The notes under the pieces are model-generated. The model was given only the letters and a program-made list of their open reading frames with translations, ran no database searches and was not told the origin of the DNA. The position numbers and the translations under genes were made by a program. From Rhodovulum visakhapatnamense (lineage in GTDB: Bacteria > Pseudomonadota > Alphaproteobacteria > Rhodobacterales > Rhodobacteraceae): a DNA stretch of 64,000 nt. Of the stretch, positions 46,845 to 56,328 are shown in pieces; the first letter of the stretch is position 1; each line of letters starts with the position of its first letter. The stretch covers positions 1 to 64,000 of the forward strand of contig NZ_SOEB01000015.1 in NCBI RefSeq assembly GCF_004365965.1, written 5' to 3'.

Positions 46845-48056
46845 ATGACAGACGCTTTCATCTACGACGCGGTGCGCACCCCGCGGGGCAAGGGCCGCAA
46901 GGACGGCAGCCTGCACGAAGTGACCTCTCTGCGGCTGTCGGCCGTGGTTCTGGACGCGCTGAAGGACCGGAACGGGCTTGAGGGGCACGCGGTCGAGGAC
47001 GTGATCTGGGGCAACGCGACCCAGGTCGGCGAACAGGGCGGCTGCCTTGCACGGAGCGCGGTGCTGGCCTCGGGGCTCGATGAATCGATCCCGGGGCTGT
47101 CGATCAACCGCTTCTGCGCCAGCGGGCTCGAGGCCGTGAACCTCGCCGCGAACCAGGTGAGGGCCGGCGCGGGCCGCGCCTATATCGCGGGCGGGGTCGA
47201 GATGATGGGCCGGGTCGCCATGGGCAGCGACGGGGCCGCCATCGCCGTCGATCCCAGCCTGGCGATGAAGACCTATTTCGTCCCGCAAGGCATCTCGGCC
47301 GACATCATTGCGACCGAATACGGATTCTCGCGCGACGATGTCGACGGGCTGGCTGTCGAAAGCCAGACGCGCGCGGCGCGGTCCTGGGAGGAAGACCGCT
47401 TTGCCCGCTCGATCGTGCCGGTGAAGGACGTGAACGGGCTGACCATCCTCGGGCGCGACGAATACATGCGCCCGGGCACCGACATGCAGACGCTGGGCGC
47501 GCTGAAGCCGTCGTTCAAGGACATGGGCGAAATGATGCCGGGTTTCGATCAGCTGGCGCTGATGAAATACCCCCATCTTGAACGGATCGAACATGTCCAT
47601 CACGCGGGCAACTCGTCGGGCATCGTCGACGGCGCCGCGGGCATCCTGATCGGCAGCGCCGAGTTCGGTCAGGCGCACGGGCTGAAACCCCGCGCCCGGA
47701 TCCGGGCCACCTGCAAGATCGGCACCGATCCGACCATCATGCTGACCGGTCCCGTGCCCGCCACCCAGAAGATCCTGACGGACGCGGGCATGCAGATTTC
47801 CGACATCGACCTGTTCGAAGTGAACGAGGCCTTCGCGGCGGTCGTGCTGCGTTTCATGCAGGCCTTCGATGTCGACCCGGGCGTCGTGAACCCCTGCGGC
47901 GGGGCCATCGCGCTGGGTCACCCGTTGGGCGCGACCGGGTCGATCATCCTCGGCACGCTGCTCGACGAGCTCGAGCGCACCGGCAAGGGCACCGGGCTTG
48001 CCACGCTTTGCGTGGCCTCCGGCATGGGTGCCGCAACCATCATCGAACGGGTCTGA
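46845..48056 (+). CDS. fadA: Acetyl-CoA C-acyltransferase (thiolase)
   Basis: A 403-residue thiolase cleaving 3-ketoacyl-CoA in the last step of beta-oxidation. Nucleophile Cys in SINRFCASGLEAVNLAA, His in CGGAIALGHPLGATGS and the second active Cys in CVASGMGAA are all present, as is the NEAFAAV loop. GAGGA lies before the ATG. It is followed 11 bases later by the FadB-like gene. The fadA symbol reflects position and motifs rather than proven substrate range. Confidence 0.92.
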   Translation: MTDAFIYDAVRTPRGKGRKDGSLHEVTSLRLSAVVLDALKDRNGLEGHAVEDVIWGNATQVGEQGGCLARSAVLASGLDESIPGLSINRFCASGLEAVNLAANQVRAGAGRAYIAGGVEMMGRVAMGSDGAAIAVDPSLAMKTYFVPQGISADIIATEYGFSRDDVDGLAVESQTRAARSWEEDRFARSIVPVKDVNGLTILGRDEYMRPGTDMQTLGALKPSFKDMGEMMPGFDQLALMKYPHLERIEHVHHAGNSSGIVDGAAGILIGSAEFGQAHGLKPRARIRATCKIGTDPTIMLTGPVPATQKILTDAGMQISDIDLFEVNEAFAAVVLRFMQAFDVDPGVVNPCGGAIALGHPLGATGSIILGTLLDELERTGKGTGLATLCVASGMGAATIIERV

Positions 48057-48067
48057 GGGAGGCGAGA

Positions 48068-50257
48068 ATGACCGAATTTCACTACGCGACCGATGCGGAC
48101 GGCATCGCCACGATCACCTGGGATGTGCCCGGCAAAAGCATGAATGTGCTTAGCTTTACCGGCATCGAAGAGCTGAACGCCCATATCGACAGCGCGTTGG
48201 CCGACGAGGCGGTCAAGGGCATCGTGCTGACCTCGGGCAAGAAGGACTTCGCGGGCGGGATGGACCTGAATGTCATCGCCCGGATGAAACAGGAGGCGGG
48301 CGACGACCCGGCGCGCGGCCTTTTCGAGGGCCTCATGCAGCTGCATGGCCTGCTGCGGAAGATCGAGCGTGCGGGCATGGACGACCGCAACAAGGGCGGC
48401 AAGCCGATTGCCGCCGCCCTGCCCGGCACAGCGCTGGGGATCGGGCTTGAACTGCCGCTGGCCTGCCACCGGATCTTTGCCGCCGACAATCCCAAGGCCA
48501 AGATCGGCCTGCCCGAGATCATGGTCGGCATCTTCCCGGGCGGCGGCGGCACCACGCGGCTGGTGCGCAAGCTGGGTGCCATGGGGGCCTCGTCCTTCCT
48601 GCTGGAAGGCAAGCTGTCGGACCCGAAGAAGGCAAAAGCCGCTGGGCTGATCGACGAGGTGGCCGAGGACCCGGTGGCGGCCGCCCGCGCCTGGGTCTTG
48701 TCCGAACCGAACATTGTCAAGCCCTGGGACGAGAAGGGCTACAAGATGCCGGGCGGCGCGCCCTATCACCCGGCGGGCTTCATGACCTTCGTCGGCGCCT
48801 CGGCCATGGTGCATGGCAAGACCAAGGGGGTCTACCCGGCCGCCAAGGCGCTTCTGAGCGCGGTCTACGAGGGCGCGCTGGTGCCCTTCGACACGGCGCT
48901 GAAGATCGAAGCGCGCTGGTTCACCCATGTGCTGATGAACCCGTCTTCCTCGGCGATGATCAGGTCGCTCTTCATCAACAAGGAGGCACTGGAAAAGGGC
49001 GCGGTGCGGCCAGCGGGCGTGCCTGACCAGACGGTGAAGAAGCTCGGCATCCTCGGCGCGGGCATGATGGGCGCGGGCATTGCGCTGGTCTCGGCCCAGG
49101 CCGGGATCGAGGTGGTGCTGGTCGACCAGTCCCAGGAGGCCGCCGACAAGGGCCGCGCCTATACAGAATCCTACATGGACAAGGGCATCAAGCGCGGCAA
49201 GGCCAGCCCCGAGAAGAAGGCCGAGATCCTCGACCGCATCACCGCAACCACCGATTATGACGCGCTGAAAGGCGCCGATCTGATCGTCGAGGCGGTGTTC
49301 GAGGACCCGGGCATCAAGGCCGAGGTCACGAAGAAGGTGCAGGCCGCGGTGGGCCCGGATTGCATTATTGCAACCAACACCTCGACCCTGCCGATCACCG
49401 ATCTGGCAAAGGCGGCGCACCGGCCCGAGGATTTCATCGGCATCCACTTCTTCAGCCCGGTCGAAAAGATGCTGCTGGTCGAGATCATCAAGGGCAAGGC
49501 CACGGGCGGCCGGGCCGTGGCCAAGGCGCTCGATTTCGTGCGCCAGATCCGCAAGACCCCCATCGTGGTCAACGATGCGCGTTTCTTCTACGCCAACCGC
49601 TGCATCATCCCCTATCTGAACGAAGGGATCCGCATGGTGGCCGAAGGCGTCTCGCCCGCACTGATCGAGAACGCGGCCCGGCTGGTGGGCATGCCGCTGG
49701 GGCCGCTGCAACTGGTCGACGAGACCTCGATCGATCTGGGCGTCAAGATCGCCAAGGCCACCCGGGCCGCGATGGGCGAGGCCTATCCCGATGGTGCCGT
49801 GGACGAAGTGATCTTCTGGCTGGCCGACGAGGGCCGCCTGGGCCGGAAGGCCAAGGCCGGCTTTTACGCCTATGACGAGGCGGGCAAGCGGACCGGGCTT
49901 TGGGACGGGCTTGCCGCCAAGTTCCCGCCCGCGGCGGATCAGCCGGATGTGCACGAGGTGCAGCACCGGCTGCTGTTCGCGCAGGTGCTGGAGGCGGTGC
50001 GGGCGCTGGAGGACGGCGTGCTTATGGACATCCGCGAAGGCGATGTCGGCGCGATCCTCGGCTGGGGCTTTGCGCCCTGGTCGGGCGGGCCGCTGTCCTG
50101 GCTCGACATGATGGGGGCCGCAAAAGCCGTTGCTCTCTGCGAGGACCTGGCCCAGCGTCACGGCGACCGCTTCGCCCCGCCCGCCTTGCTGCGCGAGATG
50201 GCAGAGGCGGGCGAGAGCTTCTATGCGCGCTTCGGACCCGACGCTCAGGCGGCGTGA
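48068..50257 (+). CDS. fadB: Bifunctional enoyl-CoA hydratase / 3-hydroxyacyl-CoA dehydrogenase
   Basis: A 729-residue FadB/FadJ-type fusion. The N-terminal crotonase domain (about 1-190) has the oxyanion region TALGIGLELPLACH and the catalytic Glu in IGLPEIMVGIFPGGGG. The dehydrogenase half starts with KKLGILGAGMMGAGIALVSA (NAD site) and has the catalytic His in GIHFFSPVEKM, followed by two C-terminal helical domains. The ribosome site is GGGAGGCGAGA. Its last 13 bases overlap the convergent Hint-domain gene. Confidence 0.94.
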   Translation: MTEFHYATDADGIATITWDVPGKSMNVLSFTGIEELNAHIDSALADEAVKGIVLTSGKKDFAGGMDLNVIARMKQEAGDDPARGLFEGLMQLHGLLRKIERAGMDDRNKGGKPIAAALPGTALGIGLELPLACHRIFAADNPKAKIGLPEIMVGIFPGGGGTTRLVRKLGAMGASSFLLEGKLSDPKKAKAAGLIDEVAEDPVAAARAWVLSEPNIVKPWDEKGYKMPGGAPYHPAGFMTFVGASAMVHGKTKGVYPAAKALLSAVYEGALVPFDTALKIEARWFTHVLMNPSSSAMIRSLFINKEALEKGAVRPAGVPDQTVKKLGILGAGMMGAGIALVSAQAGIEVVLVDQSQEAADKGRAYTESYMDKGIKRGKASPEKKAEILDRITATTDYDALKGADLIVEAVFEDPGIKAEVTKKVQAAVGPDCIIATNTSTLPITDLAKAAHRPEDFIGIHFFSPVEKMLLVEIIKGKATGGRAVAKALDFVRQIRKTPIVVNDARFFYANRCIIPYLNEGIRMVAEGVSPALIENAARLVGMPLGPLQLVDETSIDLGVKIAKATRAAMGEAYPDGAVDEVIFWLADEGRLGRKAKAGFYAYDEAGKRTGLWDGLAAKFPPAADQPDVHEVQHRLLFAQVLEAVRALEDGVLMDIREGDVGAILGWGFAPWSGGPLSWLDMMGAAKAVALCEDLAQRHGDRFAPPALLREMAEAGESFYARFGPDAQAA

Positions 50258-50979
50258 ATCAGAAGCGCGTCCAAGAGCGGAACGGTCTGCACCATCGGCA
50301 ACCGGGGCGGAGAGGCCGCCCCGGCCTGCGCGCTTTCCAGTGCTGCGACGATGCGGCGGGCATCGTCCAGCGTAGGAATGACACCGCAGGCCAGCGCCTC
50401 GAAATGAAGCTCGCGCAGGCGGTCGATCGACAGCGTCTCGCCGACCTTGCGCGGCGGGCAATGCACCAGCGCCGCGCCATTGGCATAGACGATCTCGGGC
50501 GACTCGAACGCGATCGAGACCACCGGCACGGACGATCCCAGCAGCGGCGCCGTCCGCCGGATGCCCAGCACGCCGTCCAGAATGCTGGCCGGAAGACGAA
50601 CGAACGGATCGCCGTAGATCTCTTCGGCGAGATCGGACTCGATCAGCAGGGTCTGTTCGGGCAGAAGCATCAGCGGCTGCGTGTTGTCGAGCACGCCTTC
50701 GGGCACGTCGAGAGGCCAAAGCGGCAGCGGGCAGGCCGAGGGACCGCGCCACAGAAAGCCGCGCTCGACCGACCGGATCGGCTGCGAGCCGCGGTCGAAG
50801 GTCAGCACCATGTCTCCGGGCACCAACGCCTCGACCGGGCGCCAGCCGTCGCGGGTCGCAAGCCGCGTGCCCGCGCTGAACCCGCAGGCGAGCCCGGCCA
50901 GCGACTGCGTGGCCAGATCCGCAGCCTCGGCCTCTTCGGGGACCGGTCGGCTGCCATGAAAGTTGATTCTGAATCCCAT
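50245..50979 (-). CDS. Hint-domain protein lacking the usual nucleophile
   Basis: A 244-residue protein. After a short N-terminus, residues about 30-180 resemble the Hint_2 (hedgehog/intein-like) domain: GFSAGTRLATRDGWRPVEAL, PGDMVLTFDRGSQPI and LVHCPPRKVGETLSIDRLRE. In self-processing Hint domains the first block reads CFTPGT; here it is GFSAGT with a Cys one residue earlier, so autoprocessing is doubtful. There is no RTX repeat or signal peptide. The start follows GGGGGAG. Such stand-alone Hint proteins are frequent in Rhodobacteraceae; function unknown. It is convergent with and overlaps fadB. Confidence 0.78.
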   Translation of the reverse strand: MGFRINFHGSRPVPEEAEAADLATQSLAGLACGFSAGTRLATRDGWRPVEALVPGDMVLTFDRGSQPIRSVERGFLWRGPSACPLPLWPLDVPEGVLDNTQPLMLLPEQTLLIESDLAEEIYGDPFVRLPASILDGVLGIRRTAPLLGSSVPVVSIAFESPEIVYANGAALVHCPPRKVGETLSIDRLRELHFEALACGVIPTLDDARRIVAALESAQAGAASPPRLPMVQTVPLLDALLIHAA

Positions 50980-51333
50980 TGCGGTTACTCCCCCTTTCCG
51001 AGCGGCCCTGATGCCAAGGGTTCGGGCAGCGTCGGCACGCGGTCGACGCGGCGCCACTCTGCGGGCGCCGGTTGAATAATTCTAAATTACGATCCCGTCC
51101 CCAATTGGACCCGATCCCGACGGCTTTGTGGCACGGGCCACCGGTCCGGCGACCAATTCCGCCTGTCGTCGGCAACGTGTGACCGAACGGGAGCTTGGCC
51201 CGACCGGCACGACCGCTGTCAGCGCGCAAAAAACGCACGGCGACCCGACCTTCGAGACGCAGCCCCCTTCCCTCCGGCGGCGGCTCTGGCCAAGATCGGG
51301 CCGGGATATCGTATCGAGCGAGGGAGGTGGGCC
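50980..51333. other. Divergent intergenic region
   Basis: 354 bases between the Hint gene and the acyl-CoA synthetase gene, without a convincing frame. It contains an AT-rich island (about 51071-51090, with TTGAATAATTCTAAATTAC) set in GC-rich DNA, a likely promoter location, and CCAATTGG at about 51098-51107. The right edge is the GGGAGGTGG ribosome site. Confidence 0.5.
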
Positions 51334-52965
51334 ATGGGATGGCTGTCCGATGAAACCGGTCTGGAAAAATGCGCGGCGAACTACGTGCCGCTGACGCCGC
51401 TGTCCTTTCTGAAACGCGCGGTGCGGGTCTTTCCCGACCGGGTGGCGCTGGTCTATGGCCAGCGCCGCTATACCTACCGGCAGTACCATGACCGGGTGAC
51501 CCGGCTGGCCTCGGCACTGGCGGCGATGGGGGTGAAACCCGGCGACGTGGTGGCGACGCTGCTGCCCAACGTGCCCGCGCAGGCCGAGGCGACCTGGGCC
51601 GTGCCCGCCTGCGGGGCCGTGCTGAACACCATCAACATCCGGCTCGACCCCAATACCGTCAGCTACATCCTCGATCATGGCGGCGCCAGGGTGCTGCTGG
51701 TCGATCCGCAATTCCTGCCGCTCGCGGCCGATGCGCTGGAGGACATGGAGGGCGAGCGCCCCATCATCATCGAGGTCGGCGACGATCCCGAGGGCGTGCA
51801 CGACTTCGGCGACTTTCCCGAATACGAAGACATCCTGGCCGAGGCCGATCCCGATTTCGACTGGATCCTGCCCGAGGACGAATGGGAAAGCCTCGCGCTG
51901 AACTATACCTCGGGCACCACCGGGCGGCCCAAGGGCGTCGTCTATCACCATCGCGGCGCCTATCTGAACGCGATGGGCCAGATCGTGAGCTGGCGTCTGG
52001 TGATGCACCCGACCTACCTGACCATCGTGCCGCTCTTTCACTGCAACGGCTGGTGCCACACCTGGATGATCGCGGCGCTCGGCGGCACTGTCGTCTGTTG
52101 CCGCGACATCACCGCCCGCGCCATCTACGATGCCATCGCCGACGAGGGCGTGACCCATTTCGGCGGCGCTCCCATCGTGATGAACATGCTGGTCAACGCG
52201 AAGGACGAGGATCGGCGCGCCTTCGACCACATTGTCGAGGTCTTTACCGCCGGCGCGCCGCCCGCCGCCGCGACGCTTGCCGCGATCGAGCCGCTGGGCT
52301 TCAACATCACCCATGTCTACGGGCTGACCGAAACCTATGGCCCCGCGACCGAATGCACCTGGCGAGCCGAGGAGTGGGACGCGCTGCCGACCGAGGAACG
52401 TGCCCGGATGAAGGCGCGTCAGGGCGTGGCCATGCCCTTCATGGAAGAGGTGACCGTTCTGGACCCGAAATCCATGGAGCAGGTGCCGATGGACGGGCAG
52501 CACCAGGGCGAGATCATGTTCCGCGGCAACGGGGTGATGAAGGGCTATCTGAAGAACCCCCGCGCCACCCGCGAGAGCTTTCAGGGCGGCTGGTTCCATT
52601 CGGGCGATCTGGCCCATCAGCACGAGGATGGCTATTTCGAGATCGCCGACCGCGCCAAGGACATCATCATCTCGGGCGGAGAAAACGTCAGCTCGGTCGA
52701 GGTCGAGGGCGTGTTGATGCACCATCCCGATGTGCTCTTGTGTGCGGTGGTTGCGAAGCCCGACGAAAAGTGGGGCGAGGTGCCCTGCGCCTTCGTCGAA
52801 TTGAAGGACGGCCATTCGGTCGATGGCGACGCGCTGATCGCCTTCGCGCGCGAACGGCTGGCGGGCTTCAAGACCCCCAAGCGGGTGGTGTTTCAGGAGC
52901 TGCCCAAGACCTCGACCGGCAAGATCCAGAAATTCGAGCTGAGAAAGATCGCGAAGACGCTCTGA
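51334..52965 (+). CDS. Acyl-CoA synthetase (AMP-forming), DmdB-like
   Basis: A 543-residue adenylate-forming ligase. Motifs: ALNYTSGTTGRPKGVVYHHR (P-loop), HVYGLTETYGPATE, GWFHSGDLA, and the C-terminal catalytic lysine in KTSTGKIQKFELR. Length and style match DmdB (methylmercaptopropionate-CoA ligase) and medium-chain acyl-CoA ligases of marine Rhodobacteraceae. Combined with the DmdC-like dehydrogenase in the same cluster it may serve methylmercaptopropionate or ordinary fatty acids. Ribosome site GGGAGGTGG. Confidence 0.92.
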   Translation: MGWLSDETGLEKCAANYVPLTPLSFLKRAVRVFPDRVALVYGQRRYTYRQYHDRVTRLASALAAMGVKPGDVVATLLPNVPAQAEATWAVPACGAVLNTINIRLDPNTVSYILDHGGARVLLVDPQFLPLAADALEDMEGERPIIIEVGDDPEGVHDFGDFPEYEDILAEADPDFDWILPEDEWESLALNYTSGTTGRPKGVVYHHRGAYLNAMGQIVSWRLVMHPTYLTIVPLFHCNGWCHTWMIAALGGTVVCCRDITARAIYDAIADEGVTHFGGAPIVMNMLVNAKDEDRRAFDHIVEVFTAGAPPAAATLAAIEPLGFNITHVYGLTETYGPATECTWRAEEWDALPTEERARMKARQGVAMPFMEEVTVLDPKSMEQVPMDGQHQGEIMFRGNGVMKGYLKNPRATRESFQGGWFHSGDLAHQHEDGYFEIADRAKDIIISGGENVSSVEVEGVLMHHPDVLLCAVVAKPDEKWGEVPCAFVELKDGHSVDGDALIAFARERLAGFKTPKRVVFQELPKTSTGKIQKFELRKIAKTL

Positions 52966-53086
52966 AGAGACCCGTCCCGCGGCGGCCACGCGCCGCAAGG
53001 GGACGTTGTGACATTGTGGGCGGCGGGCGGGTCGGCTATCGTCCGCCGACAAACCCAGCAGAACGTGCAGGCAAGACCGGCCGCCC

Positions 53087-54103
53087 ATGACGGCGCTCAA
53101 GAAATTCCAACGCCTCGAAAGCCCCGGCCTCTGGCGCGAAAGCCCCGAGGCCCAGCGGCGTGACGTGATCCTGTCCTTCGGCGATGCCTCGCTGGTGGTG
53201 TCGGACAGCGCCGAACGGGTGCTGACGCACTGGTCGCTGGCCGCGCTCGAGCGGCTGAACCCCGGCCAGTCGCCCGCGCTGTATTCGCCGGGGGCCGATA
53301 GCGGCGAAACGCTCGAGATCGACGACGACCTGATGGTCGAGGCGCTTGAAACGGTGCGCCGGGCCATCGGCCGGGCGCGGCCGCGTCCGGGGCGGCTGCG
53401 GATCTGGATCGTCGCGGGGACGCTGGCGGGCCTTGCGGCGCTGGCGGCGTTCTGGCTGCCCGGGGCTTTGGTGCGCCAGACCGTGGCGGTCGCCCCGCCC
53501 GAGGTGCGCGCCGAGATCGGCCAGGCGTTGCTGGCCCGGATGGCCGACGCGGCCGGCACCCCCTGCGACCGGCCCGGCGGGCAGCGCGCGCTGGACCGGC
53601 TGGCCGCGCGGCTGCTGCCGGGCACGGCGCGGACGGTGAGGGTCTTGCCCGGCGGCCTGCCGCGTGCGCTGCATCTGCCCGGCGGGGTGATCCTGCTGAA
53701 CCGGGCCCTGGTCGAGGATTACGAGGACGTCGCCGCCGTGGCGGGCTTCATCCTGGCCGAGGATGCGCGCGCCGCCCGCTCGGACCCGCTGGCCGATCTG
53801 CTGCGCGCCGCCGGACCCCTGGCCACCTTCCGCCTTCTGACCACCGGCACCCTGCCCGACGGAGCGTTGTCGGCCTATGCCCACCACGTGCTGGTGGCGC
53901 CCGAAGCCCCGCTGCCCGAGGCCGACCTGCTGGCGCGTTTCGCGGCTGCCGGTTTGCCCTCGACGCCTTACGCGCTGGCCCGGGACGTGACCGGCGAGAG
54001 CGTGCGGGGGCTGATCCGGAATGACCCGTTGCAGGGACGCGAGACCGATGCGCCAATCTCCGATGGCGACTGGCTGAGGCTGCAGGCAATCTGCGGCGGC
54101 TGA
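53087..54103 (+). CDS. Membrane protein with degenerate M48-like domain
   Basis: A 338-residue protein: a cytoplasmic head of about 100 residues, one membrane segment (about 105-127, IWIVAGTLAGLAALAAFWLP) and a periplasmic domain. The stretch LHLPGGVILLNRALVEDYED then VAAVAGFILAEDARAARSDP matches, position by position, the M48 peptidase pattern 'ALPGGxIxVxxGLL...ELAxVLAHExGH...RDP'. Where HExxH should be, it reads AEDAR, so both zinc histidines are missing. It is therefore probably a pseudo-protease with a binding or chaperone-like role. The frame is intact, so this is not a decayed gene. Confidence 0.72.
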   Translation: MTALKKFQRLESPGLWRESPEAQRRDVILSFGDASLVVSDSAERVLTHWSLAALERLNPGQSPALYSPGADSGETLEIDDDLMVEALETVRRAIGRARPRPGRLRIWIVAGTLAGLAALAAFWLPGALVRQTVAVAPPEVRAEIGQALLARMADAAGTPCDRPGGQRALDRLAARLLPGTARTVRVLPGGLPRALHLPGGVILLNRALVEDYEDVAAVAGFILAEDARAARSDPLADLLRAAGPLATFRLLTTGTLPDGALSAYAHHVLVAPEAPLPEADLLARFAAAGLPSTPYALARDVTGESVRGLIRNDPLQGRETDAPISDGDWLRLQAICGG

Positions 54104-54128
54104 CAGGGGGCTTGCCCGAAAGACGGTC

Positions 54129-54656
54129 TCAGCGCGCGGGGGACACGGGCGTATAGCCCGCCCGCCTCAAGACGCTTTGCGCGCGGCCATGGCTTTCGCG
54201 GTCGGCGAAGGGACCCGCGAAGATCACCGTGACCAGTTCTCCATCCGCCATCACCCGGCCCTGTCGTGCCGGCAGACCCAGACGGTGCAGATCGGCCACC
54301 GCATCGCCCGCCGCATCGGCCTCGGTGAAGGCGCCGACCTGAATGTACCGGCTGCCCGCCGAGGGCGGCACCGCGACGGGCGCAACCGCTTGGGGCGGCC
54401 GAAGCGCCGGATCGACCAGGCGTTGCGGCACACGCTCGGTCCAGACCGTCCGCATCTGGGCATCGCCCCAGTCGGTCCTGCGGCCGCGCAGCGGATTGAG
54501 CCGGTCGTCTTCCCAGACCGCGCGATAGCCCGGCAGCACCTGAAGCGGCACCGCGCCAACGGGGGCGGACTCGGCCCGGACCGGCGCGGCACCGGGACAC
54601 CCGAGCCCCAGCGCCAGAACCGCGGCCCCGGCCAGACGATATCGCTGATACGGCAT
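54129..54656 (-). CDS. SPOR-domain secreted protein
   Basis: A 175-residue protein with a signal peptide (about 1-29, cleavage near APVRA) and a C-terminal SPOR domain (about 100-172: SRYIQVGAFTEADAAGDAV and VIFAGPFADRESHGRAQSVL). SPOR domains bind denuded septal peptidoglycan. The start was placed after AAGGTGAGGG; a longer frame is not supported. It lies 63 bases after upp on the same strand, and its stop is 25 bases from the convergent M48-like gene. Confidence 0.85.
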   Translation of the reverse strand: MPYQRYRLAGAAVLALGLGCPGAAPVRAESAPVGAVPLQVLPGYRAVWEDDRLNPLRGRRTDWGDAQMRTVWTERVPQRLVDPALRPPQAVAPVAVPPSAGSRYIQVGAFTEADAAGDAVADLHRLGLPARQGRVMADGELVTVIFAGPFADRESHGRAQSVLRRAGYTPVSPAR

Positions 54657-54719
54657 GGCACCCTCACCTTTTCGCAAAAAGCGTGACACCGCACCCGGAG
54701 GGTGTAAAGCCGAAAACCG

Positions 54720-55352
54720 CTACCGCGTGCCGAACATCCGGTCGCCCGCATCGCCGAGCCCGGGCATGATATAGCCCTGCTCGTTCAGCCGTTCGTCGAT
54801 CGAGGCGGTGACGATCGGCACATCGGGATGCGCCTCCTTCATCCGGGCGACGCCCTCGGGCGCGGCCAGAAGACACATGAAGCGGATGTCGTTGGCGCCG
54901 GCCTTTTTCAAAAGCTCGACCGCCGCGGCCGAGGAATTGCCGGTGGCCAGCATCGGGTCGACCACGATCACCAGCCGGTCCTTCAGATCCTGCGGCACCT
55001 TGAAATAATACTGCACCGGCTCCAGCGTGGTCTCGTCGCGGTAAAGCCCGACAAAGCCGACCCGGGCCGAGGGCACCAGCTCCAGCACACCGTCCAGCAA
55101 CCCGTTGCCCGCCCGCAGGATCGAGACCAGCACCAGCTTCTTGCCCTCCAGAACCGGCGCGTCCATCGTGCAGAGCGGGGTTTCGATCCGGCGGGTGGTC
55201 ATTTCCAGCTCGCGGGTGATCTCGTAGGCCAAGAGCTGGCTGATCTCGCGCAGCAGCTGCCGGAACCCGGCGGTCGAGGTGTTCTTGTCGCGCATCAGCG
55301 TCAGCTTGTGCTGCACCAGCGGGTGGGTGACAACGGTCAGATGGTCATACAT
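54720..55352 (-). CDS. upp: Uracil phosphoribosyltransferase
   Basis: A 210-residue type I phosphoribosyltransferase making UMP from uracil and PRPP. The PRPP loop is [16 protein letters not shown], the flexible-loop region [12 protein letters not shown] and the uracil-binding C-terminus [17 protein letters not shown]. The ATG overlaps the add stop by eight bases. Last enzyme of the cdd-deoA-deoB-add-upp operon. Confidence 0.95.
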   Translation of the reverse strand: MYDHLTVVTHPLVQHKLTLMRDKNTSTAGFRQLLREISQLLAYEITRELEMTTRRIETPLCTMDAPVLEGKKLVLVSILRAGNGLLDGVLELVPSARVGFVGLYRDETTLEPVQYYFKVPQDLKDRLVIVVDPMLATGNSSAAAVELLKKAGANDIRFMCLLAAPEGVARMKEAHPDVPIVTASIDERLNEQGYIMPGLGDAGDRMFGTR

Positions 55353-56328
55353 CGGCGGCCTCCAGGCGGGTCTTGAGCTTTGCGCGGGTTTCCGCATCGC
55401 AGAAGGCGGCGTCAAGGGCCACCCGGTTCATCGCGGCAAAATCGCTGTCTTCCCAGCCGAAGGTTTCGGCCAGCCGGGCATATTCGCGCCGCATCGTTGT
55501 GTGGAAGAAGGGCGGATCGTCGGTCGAAACGGTCAGCTTGACGCCCGCGCGCCTCAGCCGGTCGATCGGATGGGCCGCCAGCGACGGGTAAAGCCCCAGC
55601 GCCACGTTGGACCCCGGGCAGACCTCCAGCACCGTCCCCGTCTCGGCCAGATGCTCGACCAGCCCCGGGTCCTCGATGGCGCGCACGCCATGGCCGATGC
55701 GGTCGACCCGAAGATCCGACAGCGCCTCGCGCACCGAGGCCGGGCCGCTCCATTCGCCGGCATGGACCGTCAGCCCAAGACCGGCCTCGCGCGCCATGTC
55801 GAAGGCATAGGCGAAGTCGCGCAGCCGCCCGCGGCTCTCGTCCCCCGCCATGCCGAAGCCCACGACGAAATCGCCCGCTGTCTCGGCCGCACAGCGCGCG
55901 GCCTCGCGCGCCCGGTCGGGGCCCAGATGACGGATGCAGGTGACGGTGGCGCGCAGCAGGATGCCATCGCCCTCGGCGCGCTCCGCCGCCTCGCGGATCG
56001 CCTCAAGATGCTCGACCCAGGCCGACAGATCGCAGCCGCCGCAAAAGTCTGGCGACAGGAAGGTTTCAAGGTAGATCACGCCTTCGGCCGCCGCCTCTTC
56101 CAGCACGGCCGCGGTCAGGCGGGCATAGTCCTCGGGCGTTTTCAGGGTCGAACAGGCGGCTTCGTAGATATCGAGAAACTGTAAGAAATCCGCGTAATAA
56201 TAGGTGCCCTCGGCATCGAAAATGCGGGAAATGTCCAAGTTATGCGCCCGGGCCAAGTCGCGGATCAGCGCCGGGGGCGCGGCGCCTTCCAGATGGTGAT
56301 GCAATTCGATCTTGGGCAGGTCGGTCAC
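55345..56328 (-). CDS. add: Adenosine deaminase
   Basis: A 327-residue purine deaminase. Zinc ligands in [11 protein letters not shown], catalytic Glu in [18 protein letters not shown], and the late Asp pair in [10 protein letters not shown]. It converts adenosine or deoxyadenosine to inosine forms. The start is GTG six bases after GGAG and overlaps the deoB stop (GTGA); the open frame continues upstream only as a shadow of deoB. An adenine deaminase reading is less likely given the HAGE-GP-S block. Confidence 0.9.
   Translation of the reverse strand: MTDLPKIELHHHLEGAAPPALIRDLARAHNLDISRIFDAEGTYYYADFLQFLDIYEAACSTLKTPEDYARLTAAVLEEAAAEGVIYLETFLSPDFCGGCDLSAWVEHLEAIREAAERAEGDGILLRATVTCIRHLGPDRAREAARCAAETAGDFVVGFGMAGDESRGRLRDFAYAFDMAREAGLGLTVHAGEWSGPASVREALSDLRVDRIGHGVRAIEDPGLVEHLAETGTVLEVCPGSNVALGLYPSLAAHPIDRLRRAGVKLTVSTDDPPFFHTTMRREYARLAETFGWEDSDFAAMNRVALDAAFCDAETRAKLKTRLEAADV

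Noticed and set aside
47918-51517. Very long minus-strand frame antisense to thiolase and fadB
   Set aside because: The sense-strand genes have full catalytic motifs; the antisense translation is low-complexity His/Arg/Gly/Asp.
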